Counted from the stretch's first letter, positions 54,730-61,701 are shown. The stretch: DNA of 64,000 nucleotides from GCA-2688105 sp964499445 (GCA_964499445.1 CAZCLE010000002.1:30785-94784); one strand, 5' to 3'. The notes: generated from the letters alone by a model not told the origin. Translations and numbers: made by a program.

Positions 54730-54751
54730 GTTCGCACTATATATCTTATGT
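54730..54751 (+). other. Candidate left attachment site (attL) of the virus-like element
   Basis: GTTCG, five variable bases and TATATCTTATGT occur here and again at 63486-63507 in the same orientation, with identical spacing (17 of 22 positions alike). The pair encloses about 8.75 kb that holds the recombinase and virion-like genes. A related ATCTTATGTAAA lies 40 bases upstream. It could be chance in A/T-rich DNA. Confidence 0.4.
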
Positions 54752-54819
54752 AAAGGGTGAAGCTAGACTTAACAATAAAGAGGGCTTTTTGCTTAACATA
54801 ATAAAGGGGGAAATTAAGG

Positions 54820-55059
54820 GTGAAACTGAGCCGATTGTTACCAGGAAAGAAGAAATATCCTGGCCTGTTAGATGTCTTGGCAATATTGCCTCAGCATGGA
54901 CATATTAAAGACCAGGTAATCTGGGGAAAAGGTATTTATGAGTTTCAGGCTTTTACTACTCTAGGTGATAGTGGCTTGCTGGTTAATTGCCACATTAGCT
55001 TACGCCTTAATGTGGAAGAAACCCGGGAGTGGATAAAAAGGGGCGGACTAAAGGAATAA
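54820..55059 (+). CDS. Hypothetical protein at the left end of the element
   Basis: This 79-residue protein starts at a GTG after AAAGGGGGAAA. It is basic at the N-terminus, then has a mixed fold with a C-terminal acidic/basic helix (RLNVEETREWIKRGGLKE). It shows no known motif. It begins a series of closely packed small plus-strand genes and may be an early gene of the element. Confidence 0.6.
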   Translation: MKLSRLLPGKKKYPGLLDVLAILPQHGHIKDQVIWGKGIYEFQAFTTLGDSGLLVNCHISLRLNVEETREWIKRGGLKE

Positions 55060-55078
55060 AAAGAAAGGCGGCAGGAAA

Positions 55079-55228
55079 TTGAAAGCCAGGAATAAGAGAC
55101 GGCGGCACACCATCTTGATACACCGGCAAACTCAACTCCAGACCGCCATTGATATTCTACTTACCGGGAAGGGCGATTGTCAATATATGATTGAGAGAGC
55201 CAGGAAATTGAAGGAGATTAGCCGGTGA
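55079..55228 (+). CDS. 49-residue basic protein
   Basis: This small gene starts at TTG 55079 after AAAGGCGGCAGG and ends at TGA 55226. The N-terminus is rich in Arg and Lys (KARNKRRRH) and the rest is helical. Its stop overlaps the GTG start of the next gene (GTGA), which supports that both are translated. The function is unknown; nucleic-acid binding is plausible from charge only. Confidence 0.55.
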   Translation: MKARNKRRRHTILIHRQTQLQTAIDILLTGKGDCQYMIERARKLKEISR

Positions 55229-55401
55229 TTAGAGGCTATGCCATTGAAAACCGCCAGAAGGGTAATAAGTATATCACCTGGCGAAAGGCAGTCTGCCCTA
55301 TCTGCCACCGGGAATATGACCATACCCCGGACTATATCCCTAAGACCTGCGGTAATTTTGATTGCCTTAGAAAAGCCAGCCTTAGAGGGCTGCTCCGGTG
55401 A
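55225..55401 (+). CDS. 58-residue zinc-binding protein
   Basis: It starts at GTG 55225, overlapping the previous stop, and ends at 55401, overlapping the next GTG. Four cysteines in AVCPICHREY and KTCGNFDCLRK form a C-x2-C...C-x4-C zinc site. This treble-clef-like fold is common in small viral DNA-binding or HNH-derived proteins, but no HNH catalytic pair is complete. The function is unknown. Confidence 0.6.
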   Translation: MIRGYAIENRQKGNKYITWRKAVCPICHREYDHTPDYIPKTCGNFDCLRKASLRGLLR

Positions 55402-56009
55402 GTTGTAAAGGCTATTATAAGAGACTATCCGGTAAGCGATACCTCTGCCCCATCTGTGGCTCAGTCTATGATAGCCCTTTCGCCCGGAAAGAGGCTCAAG
55501 ATTGCTGCCAGGATAAGAAGCTGGCGAATTTTAATATCCTTGATGAAGCCAACCATATTGCCTTCCTCGTTGACCATCCACCGGTTAAAGAGCGCCGGCC
55601 CCACGACCCGGCTAATCCCCACCCAGGCGTTAAACAACCTGATAAATACGGACACTGGTATCGGGGCAAGGTGTTAAATGAGAAGAAGGTTGAGGCTCAG
55701 TATCAACGGGCTTTTAAGTGGATTGACCGCCAGGCTAGGTTGACCGAGCTTCAACGCCTGGATGCTCTTTTTGCTCCCTGGGACGCCGAGGCTATGATGA
55801 AGCCCTGCCGGCGCTCCCCGTTACAAAGAATGGCTTATGCCTATTTTCGCCACGATTGGGAGAGTTTGAAATTAGCCGCCTATGCCCTGGCCAATGAGTT
55901 CGCCGATAGATACCTGCGAAACTTCCTTAACGATAAATGCGCTGAGATTATCACTGAAATTGACCAACTGGAAAAGGAGCTTGACGATGATACTGAAAGT
56001 CCCCTCTGA
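55398..56009 (+). CDS. Zinc-ribbon protein of unknown function
   Basis: This 203-residue protein has an N-terminal zinc site (YLCPICGSVYDS with a later QDCCQD) and then a mostly helical region with KWIDRQARLTELQRLDALF near 108 and an acidic coiled-coil tail. It could be a replication or regulatory protein of the element, but I see no helicase, primase or nuclease motif. It overlaps its neighbours by a few bases on both sides, so the block is translated as a coupled unit. Confidence 0.6.
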   Translation: MSCKGYYKRLSGKRYLCPICGSVYDSPFARKEAQDCCQDKKLANFNILDEANHIAFLVDHPPVKERRPHDPANPHPGVKQPDKYGHWYRGKVLNEKKVEAQYQRAFKWIDRQARLTELQRLDALFAPWDAEAMMKPCRRSPLQRMAYAYFRHDWESLKLAAYALANEFADRYLRNFLNDKCAEIITEIDQLEKELDDDTESPL

Positions 56010-56229
56010 ATGTCCTAATGACGGCGCTCCCCTTCTCCCGGTAATTAAAAACGGCAAAATCGGCGTTGAATGTAGCTGTGGCTATAAATTCCTGGCTCCC
56101 TGGCGGGATAAAGGCGGCTTAATCGCTAAGGCTATAAATTTTAAGCCCCAAAGCTCCCTGGGAGTTCAGATTAACCTTTTTACCGGTGCCGCGAGCGGCG
56201 GAAAACAAATTAGATTGGGGGGAATTTAA
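55987..56229 (+). CDS. 80-residue zinc-ribbon protein
   Basis: I place the start at ATG 55987, where AAAAGGAGC lies upstream, rather than the earlier ATG at 55882. It has a zinc site made by SECPNDGAP and VECSCGYKF (residues 9 and 29-31), then a short hydrophobic and Gly-rich tail. It overlaps the preceding gene by 23 bases. The function is unknown. Confidence 0.6.
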   Translation: MILKVPSECPNDGAPLLPVIKNGKIGVECSCGYKFLAPWRDKGGLIAKAINFKPQSSLGVQINLFTGAASGGKQIRLGGI

Positions 56230-56230
56230 A

Positions 56231-56437
56231 ATGGAATTGAGAGACTACGGAACGAACCTTTGCCTTTATGTTACCGATAACGAAGTCGTTCAGCGATTAA
56301 CCCGATGGGGCGGCTTTTTATATTCCGTTCCCTATTATAAGAATGGTGTTGTTATCGCCCAGGATTTACATTTTGAGTATAAAGTCAAAAAGCAACTATT
56401 GAAGTTTCTGAACGACCGACAACCTGTCCTTTTATAG
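56231..56437 (+). CDS. 68-residue hypothetical protein
   Basis: It starts at ATG 56231, just after the previous stop, with GGGGGGA upstream. The sequence (MELRDYGTNLCLYVTDNEVV, then WGGFLYSVPYYKNG) suggests a compact alpha/beta fold with an N-terminal strand pair and a C-terminal helix. No family is recognised. Confidence 0.55.
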   Translation: MELRDYGTNLCLYVTDNEVVQRLTRWGGFLYSVPYYKNGVVIAQDLHFEYKVKKQLLKFLNDRQPVLL

Positions 56438-56460
56438 CAGAATTTATAGCTAAATAAACT

Positions 56461-56488
56461 CACCAAATCAAAATTTAGGGGGGTAAAA
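56461..56488 (+). repeat. Element-associated repeat, copy B
   Basis: CACCAAATCAAAATTTAGGG and the following GGGTAAAA match copy C nearly base for base (TCACCAAATCAA.AT.TAGGGGGGTAAAA). This copy lies in the gap between the zinc-protein block and the two micro-protein genes. An AGCTAA-type sequence also precedes both B and C. Confidence 0.65.
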
Positions 56489-56504
56489 CCGAGGGGGTAA
56501 GGAA

Positions 56505-56663
56505 ATGTATAGGGTATGGTATAAAGTGGGCGCTAGTCTTGAAGCGTATAATTTCTATGACTCGGTGATGGCTTGGCAAACACTCATTGACATTTTTGAG
56601 AAATGCCCTCTTTTTGTTTCCGAAGGCGCTCAAAAAGTGTGGTTGGAGTATTTCCCCGTCTGA
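56505..56663 (+). CDS. 52-residue micro-protein, paralogue 1
   Basis: ATG 56505 follows GAGGGGGTAAGGAA. The product begins MYRVWYKVG and ends KVWLEYFPV, sharing both ends with the next gene. The fold is unknown; a ferredoxin-like strand-helix-strand is possible. It lies in the early part of the element, before the recombinase. Confidence 0.55.
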   Translation: MYRVWYKVGASLEAYNFYDSVMAWQTLIDIFEKCPLFVSEGAQKVWLEYFPV

Positions 56664-56673
56664 TTAAACAAAA

Positions 56674-56826
56674 ATGTATAGACTCTATATTAAAACACGC
56701 CAAGATTTATATGTGCGGACTTATCCCTGGGGGGCTATGGCCTTCAGCGCTTTTTTGAAGGAGGCTCTTTCCCATAATGTTAAATATGGCTTCTCAAAAG
56801 TGTGGTTGGAATATATCGCCGTCTGA
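56674..56826 (+). CDS. 50-residue micro-protein, paralogue 2
   Basis: ATG 56674 starts ten bases after the previous stop. The product begins MYRLYIKTR and ends KVWLEYIAV. Together with paralogue 1 it shows a tandem duplication with conserved ends and a variable middle, a pattern that argues both are real genes. The function is unknown. Confidence 0.55.
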   Translation: MYRLYIKTRQDLYVRTYPWGAMAFSAFLKEALSHNVKYGFSKVWLEYIAV

Positions 56827-56860
56827 TTTTCACTCCGGGAAGCAATAAGGTAATCTGAAA

Positions 56861-57370
56861 ATGATGAAAGCGGTTATCTATAGCCGGGTATCAACCGACA
56901 ACCAGGATAATCAAAACCAGGTAGAAACCTTAACCCGGTGGGCAAAAGACCGGGGCTTTAACATAGTTGAGGTTTACCAGGAAACCGATACCGCCTGGAA
57001 AGCCGGACACCAGGGGGAGTTAAAGCGGCTTTTAGACGGCGCTTATAAAGCTAAATTTCAATATGTTTTGGTTTGGGCGCTGGATAGGCTATCCAGAGAA
57101 GGCGCTTATAGAATACTGAGCCTGGTTCATAGGTTAAAGCAGTTTGGGGTTCAACTCATATCATTTCAGGAACCCTGGACAGAAGCCCCAGGGGAGCTTG
57201 GGGAATTGCTTTTTGCTCTTACCGGGTGGGTGGCAAAGATGGAGAGCCAGCGCCGCTCTGAACGAACTAAAGCCGGTATATTAAGAGCCAGGAAAAACGG
57301 GAAGCCTATCGGGAAGCGGGGCAGGGATAAAAAGAAACGGAGAAGGAGTGTTAAAAATGTCCTCTATTAA
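56861..57370 (+). CDS. Short serine recombinase (resolvase/invertase family)
   Basis: This 169-residue protein has the catalytic domain of small serine recombinases. The nucleophile is S11 in YSRVSTDNQ, with VWALDRLSREGA near residue 88 and the long helix ending RRSERTKAGILRARKNG near 150. After the hinge (GKPIGKRGRDKKKRRR) it stops, so the roughly 40-residue helix-turn-helix of normal resolvases is missing. The basic tail may replace it. It would integrate, excise or resolve the element. The ATG at 56861 is followed by a second ATG. Confidence 0.85.
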   Translation: MMKAVIYSRVSTDNQDNQNQVETLTRWAKDRGFNIVEVYQETDTAWKAGHQGELKRLLDGAYKAKFQYVLVWALDRLSREGAYRILSLVHRLKQFGVQLISFQEPWTEAPGELGELLFALTGWVAKMESQRRSERTKAGILRARKNGKPIGKRGRDKKKRRRSVKNVLY

Positions 57371-57617
57371 AGCAAGTGAAATTTACTATCAAAATAAAAC
57401 TCGTATTGACGAGAATTTTAATGAGGCTGAACGAATACATTATTTTGGGCTTTGTCAACCCGACCATTCAGATTGTCCTCTCCCTCGTTGTGCTATTAGA
57501 GAAGGCCTTTTACCGCCTCAACGCCCAATGCCGGAGAAAAATTGTCCGAAGCCGGAGGAACATTCGTCTATTTTAAAAAAGGTGCGCAGACTTTTAAAGC
57601 TAAATCGCTCTAGCTAA
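57357..57617 (+). CDS. 86-residue Cys/His-rich protein
   Basis: It starts at ATG 57357 after AGAAGGAGTG, overlapping the recombinase end by 14 bases. The middle part YFGLCQPDHSDCPLPRCAI and the later EKNCPKPEEH could bind zinc. The C-terminus is basic (KKVRRLLKLNRSS). The function is unknown. Confidence 0.55.
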   Translation: MSSIKASEIYYQNKTRIDENFNEAERIHYFGLCQPDHSDCPLPRCAIREGLLPPQRPMPEKNCPKPEEHSSILKKVRRLLKLNRSS

Positions 57618-57658
57618 AGGCGGTTATTAAAAAAGGAACCTTTTTTGGTGAAGCTGAA

Positions 57659-57859
57659 ATGAGTAGTAAAAGACTAAATATAGTAATCTGGCGGGAGCCC
57701 GAGAAGCCGCCTATTACCCTCAGTATCGCTATCCCGGAAGAACTGGCCAGGAATATTCAGCAGAGCAAGGTTCAGGCCACTACTATAACCATTGAGGAGC
57801 ATATTGCCGTCCCCGGCATACAGCTTGGGGGCGAATTGGATAAAATTAAAGGGGATTAG
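57659..57859 (+). CDS. 66-residue hypothetical protein
   Basis: The small product (MSSKRLNIVIWREPEKPP, then IPEELARNIQQSKVQATT) has two strand-like halves around a helix. It ends one base before the next gene. No family is recognised. Confidence 0.5.
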   Translation: MSSKRLNIVIWREPEKPPITLSIAIPEELARNIQQSKVQATTITIEEHIAVPGIQLGGELDKIKGD

Positions 57860-57860
57860 A

Positions 57861-58151
57861 ATGAGCTATATTTGCCCACATTGTCAAAAAGAATTGAAAA
57901 AGAAAAGGAGCCTGGAAACTCACATCGCTAAACTTCATCCGGATAAAATAGCCGCTTTGCTGCCCGGGCCGGCTCCGGCTAAAATACCACCGGCTAAGCA
58001 GCCATCGCCAGAAACCCTTAAAATTGAAACGCCACCGGCACCGACCACTAGCTATCATTGTATAGACTGCGGCACTCCCCTTGAAAAAGGGCAAAACCCT
58101 TGCCCTGGTTGCGGCCGAGAGCTTAATTGGGGGTTGATAAATGAGAGTTAA
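57861..58151 (+). CDS. C2H2 zinc finger plus zinc-ribbon protein
   Basis: This 96-residue protein starts at ATG 57861 with AAAGGGGA upstream. Residues 4-26 form a classical C2H2 finger (YICPHCQKEL ... HIAKLHP). A Pro-rich linker follows, then a C-terminal zinc ribbon (HCIDCGTPL ... PCPGCGREL). C2H2 fingers are uncommon in bacteria but frequent in small viruses and plasmids of archaea. It is probably a DNA-binding regulator of the element. Confidence 0.7.
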   Translation: MSYICPHCQKELKKKRSLETHIAKLHPDKIAALLPGPAPAKIPPAKQPSPETLKIETPPAPTTSYHCIDCGTPLEKGQNPCPGCGRELNWGLINES

Positions 58152-58536
58152 CGGTAAACCCGCTCAGGTATTGAAGCCTGGGGAAGTCGGAGCGACTATA
58201 CCTGGCGGCGGCAATTTTCTAACTGAGGTAAGGCGGGCTATAGCCGATTTCAGGGAGCTAATGAAGGCGGCTGGGGAATTTCGCCAGCTTGGGGAATTTA
58301 ATACGCCGGTTGACCAATCAATCGGCGCTGAAATGCCTTTTAAGCAGTTAAACCCGGCTAAACCAAAGGCTGAAAGCTCCCCGGGTATAAAGGAGTTTAT
58401 CGGCTATCTTATCGCTGCCGGTTATGGCGATACCCCTATCGGCGATTTACTCGACCAGGTTAGACCGCTTACCTTGAACCAGTTTTTAAATATAGCCAGG
58501 AGCAAGGGGGTAAAAGGTGTTAAACCTGGAAAATAA
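58141..58536 (+). CDS. 131-residue hypothetical protein before the ATPase
   Basis: This protein overlaps both neighbours by 11 and 20 bases. It has an N-terminal strand-rich part (KPAQVLKPGEVGATI), a helix (EVRRAIADFRELMKAAGEF) and a C-terminal helical part (GDLLDQVRPLTLNQFLNIARSKG). It has no known motif. Its position directly before the packaging-type ATPase suggests a role in assembly or DNA handling. Confidence 0.6.
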   Translation: MRVNGKPAQVLKPGEVGATIPGGGNFLTEVRRAIADFRELMKAAGEFRQLGEFNTPVDQSIGAEMPFKQLNPAKPKAESSPGIKEFIGYLIAAGYGDTPIGDLLDQVRPLTLNQFLNIARSKGVKGVKPGK

Positions 58537-59098
58537 AGCCTTTCAAATCTTCGGGCTTCCCGATAGCGGTAAATCTACCCTGGCGAACTTTATCCTTAAC
58601 CAGTATGGTAAAAGTGCCTTTGTCTATGATACCCTGGCTGAATTCTCCGATGAGCCTTATGATAGTTATGTTCCCAAAAACCGGGGAAGTGTTGCCGAGC
58701 TAGAGCAGGTAATCCGAAATGCTATGGCCTGCCGGCGGTATAAGCTGATTTACATTGACGAGTTGAACCGCTTTTGCCCCTCAAAACCTGCTCCCTTACC
58801 CCAGGCTATAGCCGATATAAACGACTGGCGGGCGCATTACGGCTTGGTCTTTGGCGGCGCCGCCCGGCGACCGGTCCAATTAAACCAGGACTTGACCGAA
58901 TTAGCCCACTACCTTTTTATCTTTAAGCTCACCGGTAAAAACGATATTCAATATCTCAACGACATGTCCGAGGGCTTGGGCGACTTGGTTAAAGCCCTGG
59001 CTCCCTATCACTTCGTAGTCTTAAATCCAGGGCGGGATTATCAGGTTTATTCCCCGGTGCCTATTGAGTTTAAAACCAGCAAAAAGTTGACCGCCTGA
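58517..59098 (+). CDS. Packaging-type P-loop ATPase
   Basis: This 193-residue ATPase has the Walker A loop FGLPDSGKST (residues 12-21), the Walker B strand LIYIDE (77-82) and a later segment FGGAARRPVQLNQDL (112-126) with an Arg pair and a polar sensor residue. Size and motif order fit the FtsK/HerA-related genome-packaging ATPases of tailless membrane-containing viruses. It has no membrane segment and no terminase nuclease, which argues against an inovirus Zot protein or a tailed-phage terminase. It starts at GTG 58517 and ends just before the structural-gene promoter. Confidence 0.75.
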   Translation: MLNLENKAFQIFGLPDSGKSTLANFILNQYGKSAFVYDTLAEFSDEPYDSYVPKNRGSVAELEQVIRNAMACRRYKLIYIDELNRFCPSKPAPLPQAIADINDWRAHYGLVFGGAARRPVQLNQDLTELAHYLFIFKLTGKNDIQYLNDMSEGLGDLVKALAPYHFVVLNPGRDYQVYSPVPIEFKTSKKLTA

Positions 59099-59108
59099 CA
59101 CGGACATC

Positions 59109-59138
59109 TTGACAAACTTTTAGCCTTCGGTTTATGCT
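59109..59138 (+). promoter_or_regulatory. Promoter of the candidate virion gene block
   Basis: TTGACA (59109-59114) is 18 bases before TATGCT (59133-59138). Transcription would start near 59145, at the foot of the terminator hairpin, and read into the structural genes. Confidence 0.65.
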
Positions 59139-59144
59139 TATGAC

Positions 59145-59188
59145 GAGAGAGGAGCTACCGGTTAAATAATCGGCTTCTCTCTTTTTTT
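59145..59188 (+). terminator. Intrinsic terminator at the head of the virion transcript
   Basis: AGAGAGGAG (59146-59154) pairs with CTTCTCTCT (59174-59182) and CCG (59158-59160) with CGG (59171-59173), around a ten-base loop. A run of T (59182-59188) follows. It can end the ATPase transcript or act as an early stop for transcripts from the adjacent promoter. Confidence 0.7.
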
Positions 59189-59202
59189 AAACCGGTAGCT
59201 CC
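59151..59202 (+). promoter_or_regulatory. Alternative 13-bp hairpin overlapping the terminator
   Basis: GGAGCTACCGGTT (59151-59163) is perfectly complementary to AACCGGTAGCTCC (59190-59202). It uses bases of the terminator stem, so both cannot form at once. The layout is that of an antiterminator-terminator switch ahead of the structural genes. Confidence 0.6.
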
Positions 59203-59283
59203 GACTTCGATTAGAGTTTAGCCCGGCAATACCAGGCGGCAATACTGGTGCCGGCTTAGACAATAAAACGAAAGGTAAGCATT

Positions 59284-59568
59284 TTGAGTGAAGCGAAAGT
59301 TGGTTCCATAGGTGTCCCCACTGTTAGCGGAATGAAAGGTGCCTTTGGCAATTTTGCCTGGGGTGCTGCTGGCGGACTCATATTTGCCCTATCCCAAGCC
59401 ATATTCGGCTCCGGGCTTATCGGCGCTCTAGCAGCTCCGGTATTGGCGGGCTCAGTTATTAAAGGGCAGACCGGTTCAATAGTTTCAACTGTTGCCGGGT
59501 TTATGCTTCTGTCCGGCGCTTTCAGCGGAGCTAGCGCCAGCACTCAACCTGCCCAGGAAGTGATGTAA
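59284..59568 (+). CDS. Gly/Ala-rich membrane protein, candidate virion membrane protein
   Basis: This 94-residue protein starts at TTG 59284 after AAAGGT. It has two or three hydrophobic Gly/Ala-rich segments (about 20-42, 46-60 and 66-83) and almost no charge. Small proteins of this kind are typical of the internal membrane of tailless icosahedral viruses. Its stop overlaps the start of the candidate capsid gene (ATGA). Confidence 0.65.
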   Translation: MSEAKVGSIGVPTVSGMKGAFGNFAWGAAGGLIFALSQAIFGSGLIGALAAPVLAGSVIKGQTGSIVSTVAGFMLLSGAFSGASASTQPAQEVM

Positions 59569-60149
59569 TGAACGGAATAGCTAGTGGACTGGTAGGCAAC
59601 CTCTTGGGTGGCGTTCTCGGTGGAGTAATGCCAAAGCAGACTGTCCAGGCCAGACAGGGCTTTAAGTCCTTTGTCCAGGTAGAAGATGGTGATGCTGCTT
59701 ACGATACCCAAGCTGAGGTTTACGGCGCTATCGGTGCTGCCGGTGTCTGGACAACTATATGGGAAATGACAGTTCCCGCTCAGCAGCAAATCCATTGGGG
59801 CTTTGGTTCACCTAATCAGCCTCAGAACCAGGGCTATATGTGGTTTGCTATGATGGATATCGCTGCCGATTGGAGTGTTGGCACCCTGCGCCTGGTTCAG
59901 CAAAACGCCAGGCGAACCCGCAAAATCGTGGTAGGTGAGTTACCCGATAGCCAGCTTCATTCAGCCACGGTAACAACCCTTGCTACGGCGGCACTTCTCA
60001 ATAAAAATGAGATGATTGCCCTGCCGGAGAAGGTTGAATATCCCCTGGTTGGTGAAGATAGCCTAATCGGGCTTGAGTATAGCCTGATAACCGCTGCTAC
60101 GGCTGCTGACGCTGCCGGCTTCCGGATACCGATTACTGTTTATCAGTAA
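59568..60149 (+). CDS. Candidate major capsid protein (single-jelly-roll-like)
   Basis: This 193-residue protein has a short Gly-rich hydrophobic N-terminus (about 1-22) and then a beta-rich body. Predicted strands include WTTIWEMTVPAQQQIHWGF, GYMWFAMMDIA, VGTLRLVQQ, RKIVVGEL, IALPEKVEYPL, LIGLEYSLI and FRIPITVYQ. Size, strand count and its place directly after the ATPase and a small membrane protein fit the small capsid subunit of single-jelly-roll viruses such as P23-77 or SH1. This is inference, as no capsid sequence identity can be measured here. Confidence 0.6.
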   Translation: MNGIASGLVGNLLGGVLGGVMPKQTVQARQGFKSFVQVEDGDAAYDTQAEVYGAIGAAGVWTTIWEMTVPAQQQIHWGFGSPNQPQNQGYMWFAMMDIAADWSVGTLRLVQQNARRTRKIVVGELPDSQLHSATVTTLATAALLNKNEMIALPEKVEYPLVGEDSLIGLEYSLITAATAADAAGFRIPITVYQ

Positions 60150-60180
60150 TCCTGGAACCGCCTTTTAAGGAAATCCTATA

Positions 60181-60204
60181 GGGGAAGGGGTTACCCCCTT
60201 CCCC
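60181..60204 (+). other. GGGGAAGGGG hairpin between the two capsid-candidate genes
   Basis: GGGGAAGGGG (60181-60190) pairs with CCCCTTCCCC (60195-60204) around four bases. No T-run follows, so it more likely sets the level of the upstream message than ends transcription. Confidence 0.55.
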
Positions 60205-60219
60205 CGAATGGAGCAAATT

Positions 60220-60636
60220 ATGACCCCACTTTTTAGACAGATAATCCCTACTTACCAGCGCATAAAGTTAAATCGGTTGGACCGGGTTAATAAATACGGC
60301 TCCCCACTTTATAGCTTCTGGCTCCCGGCGACCGCAGCCGGTATTAGTGTTGATTATAGCCTGGAAACACAATTCCCGGCTTCAAAGAAGTATGAGCCTC
60401 TAGACTGGATTAAAGTTGTCAATAATGACGCCGTAGATATTAGGCTTCAATTAAACGGCAATAATGATGTTGACGAGCTTATCCCTGCTGGCACGACTGT
60501 CATACTATCGGATACCCCAATATGGCAATATCGCATTACCAATCAAGACGCTGCCGTAGCCACTATTCTCTACGCTATCAGGATAAGCCTTCAAAGACAG
60601 CCGCTTGACGCTGATAAAGTGGCCAGGGGACTTTAA
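60220..60636 (+). CDS. Beta-rich protein, candidate second capsid or vertex protein
   Basis: I choose ATG 60220, which has GGAGC before it, over ATG 60208. The 138-residue product is beta-rich (FWLPATAAGISVDYSLETQ, DWIKVVNNDAVDIRLQLNG, IPAGTTVILSDTPIWQYRI, ATILYAIRISLQ) and lacks membrane segments or catalytic motifs. It could be the partner capsid subunit or a vertex/spike base. Two capsid genes in a row after an ATPase is the order in P23-77-like viruses, though their second subunit is usually larger. Confidence 0.55.
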   Translation: MTPLFRQIIPTYQRIKLNRLDRVNKYGSPLYSFWLPATAAGISVDYSLETQFPASKKYEPLDWIKVVNNDAVDIRLQLNGNNDVDELIPAGTTVILSDTPIWQYRITNQDAAVATILYAIRISLQRQPLDADKVARGL

Positions 60637-60637
60637 G

Positions 60638-61519
60638 ATGAGTAAAGATAATACTGCTTTATTGGTTATAGGTGCCGCGGTAGCCGGCTATTTTTTGGCT
60701 CCAAAGGAAATTAAGGATAAGATTACCGGGGGAGCTGCGCCCAGTATAACCTCTATTGACCTGGGGGGCTTAACTAGCGGATTACCTACTGGCGTTGAGG
60801 ATATTGGCTCCAAAATTCAAGCTGGCTTATTTCAGTTACAACTCGAGGGAATGAAGGGGCTTTTTGACCTTCAATTCCAGGGATTAAAGAATATGGTAAC
60901 TAATCTCCCTCAACCTCAACAGTTAATTAGTGGTATTACTGGCGGCGGTGGCGGTGGCTTCCCTACCCTTCCGGAGATTATTGACGCTGTAACCGGTAAT
61001 TTACCAACCCCTGATTTCCCTGGGCTTCCCGATTGGGGAAAAGATGAAGGTGGCAGCCCGGAGCCTGGAAAAGTTGAAGGAATAGGGTTTGGGGAAGGTT
61101 TTAAAGACTTAATAGAGAATGTTAGCCTTTTTGAATTTATTTTTGGAACTGATATAGGTGAAACTCCATTTATAGAAGGTATTATTGGTAATCCCTTCGG
61201 TATATTTGGCAAAGACGGCAGGGAAGATAACCCGGAAGCTAACCAGCAATTACCAGGCTTACCTCAATTATCTGATATGCCAAGAAGCATAGGTGTTGTA
61301 AAAGAGGGTTTGAGAACCAGCTACTTTTTGCCTAGCGGTGCCGAAACTACATGGGATATAGCCAATGCTTTAAGAGGAAAAGGGTATGAACTGATAGAAA
61401 TTGAAGCCCCGGTTGCCAGCGAAGCCCCGACAAAAAGCGAAGCTGGCATAGATAGTTACAGTCCTTCGGCTGCGGACTATTCTAACCCTTCAAGTCCTAG
61501 TTATGGAGCGTCAATGTAA
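60638..61519 (+). CDS. Gly/Pro-rich membrane-anchored structural protein
   Basis: This 293-residue protein starts at ATG 60638 after AGGGGACTTTAAG. It has one N-terminal membrane helix (about 6-23), an amphipathic Leu/Gln-rich region (about 65-105) with repeats like LFQLQLEGMKGLFDLQFQGL, a long Gly/Pro-rich middle, and a Ser/Pro-rich tail. It may be a virion membrane or entry protein. The segment TSYFLPSGAETTWDIANAL near 228 looks like a folded C-terminal domain. No family is recognised. Confidence 0.6.
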   Translation: MSKDNTALLVIGAAVAGYFLAPKEIKDKITGGAAPSITSIDLGGLTSGLPTGVEDIGSKIQAGLFQLQLEGMKGLFDLQFQGLKNMVTNLPQPQQLISGITGGGGGGFPTLPEIIDAVTGNLPTPDFPGLPDWGKDEGGSPEPGKVEGIGFGEGFKDLIENVSLFEFIFGTDIGETPFIEGIIGNPFGIFGKDGREDNPEANQQLPGLPQLSDMPRSIGVVKEGLRTSYFLPSGAETTWDIANALRGKGYELIEIEAPVASEAPTKSEAGIDSYSPSAADYSNPSSPSYGASM

Positions 61520-61701
61520 TGAAAAGCATTATTTTAATAGTTACCGGAGTAGGAGCTATCACCGCCTTAGAGTTTAAAGCTCTATCTATGGGAATAAACG
61601 GACATATTCTAGCCTTATCCTTTGCTACTATCGGCGGCATTGTCGGTTACGGCTTTGGTAAGGCTAAGGCCTTTCTGGATGCCTTTCTAAAGAGGGGATA
61701 A
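61519..61701 (+). CDS. 60-residue two-helix membrane protein (holin-like)
   Basis: The start overlaps the previous stop (ATGA). Two hydrophobic helices (about 3-22 and 29-50) with a short turn and a basic C-terminus (FLKRG) make it holin-like, or a small virion membrane protein. No endolysin gene is found nearby, so lysis is unproven. Confidence 0.55.
   Translation: MKSIILIVTGVGAITALEFKALSMGINGHILALSFATIGGIVGYGFGKAKAFLDAFLKRG

Noticed and set aside
58517..59098. Reading the ATPase as an inovirus Zot (pI) protein
   Set aside because: There is no membrane segment, no rolling-circle replication gene and no small signal-bearing coat protein. The beta-rich proteins downstream fit an icosahedral virion better.
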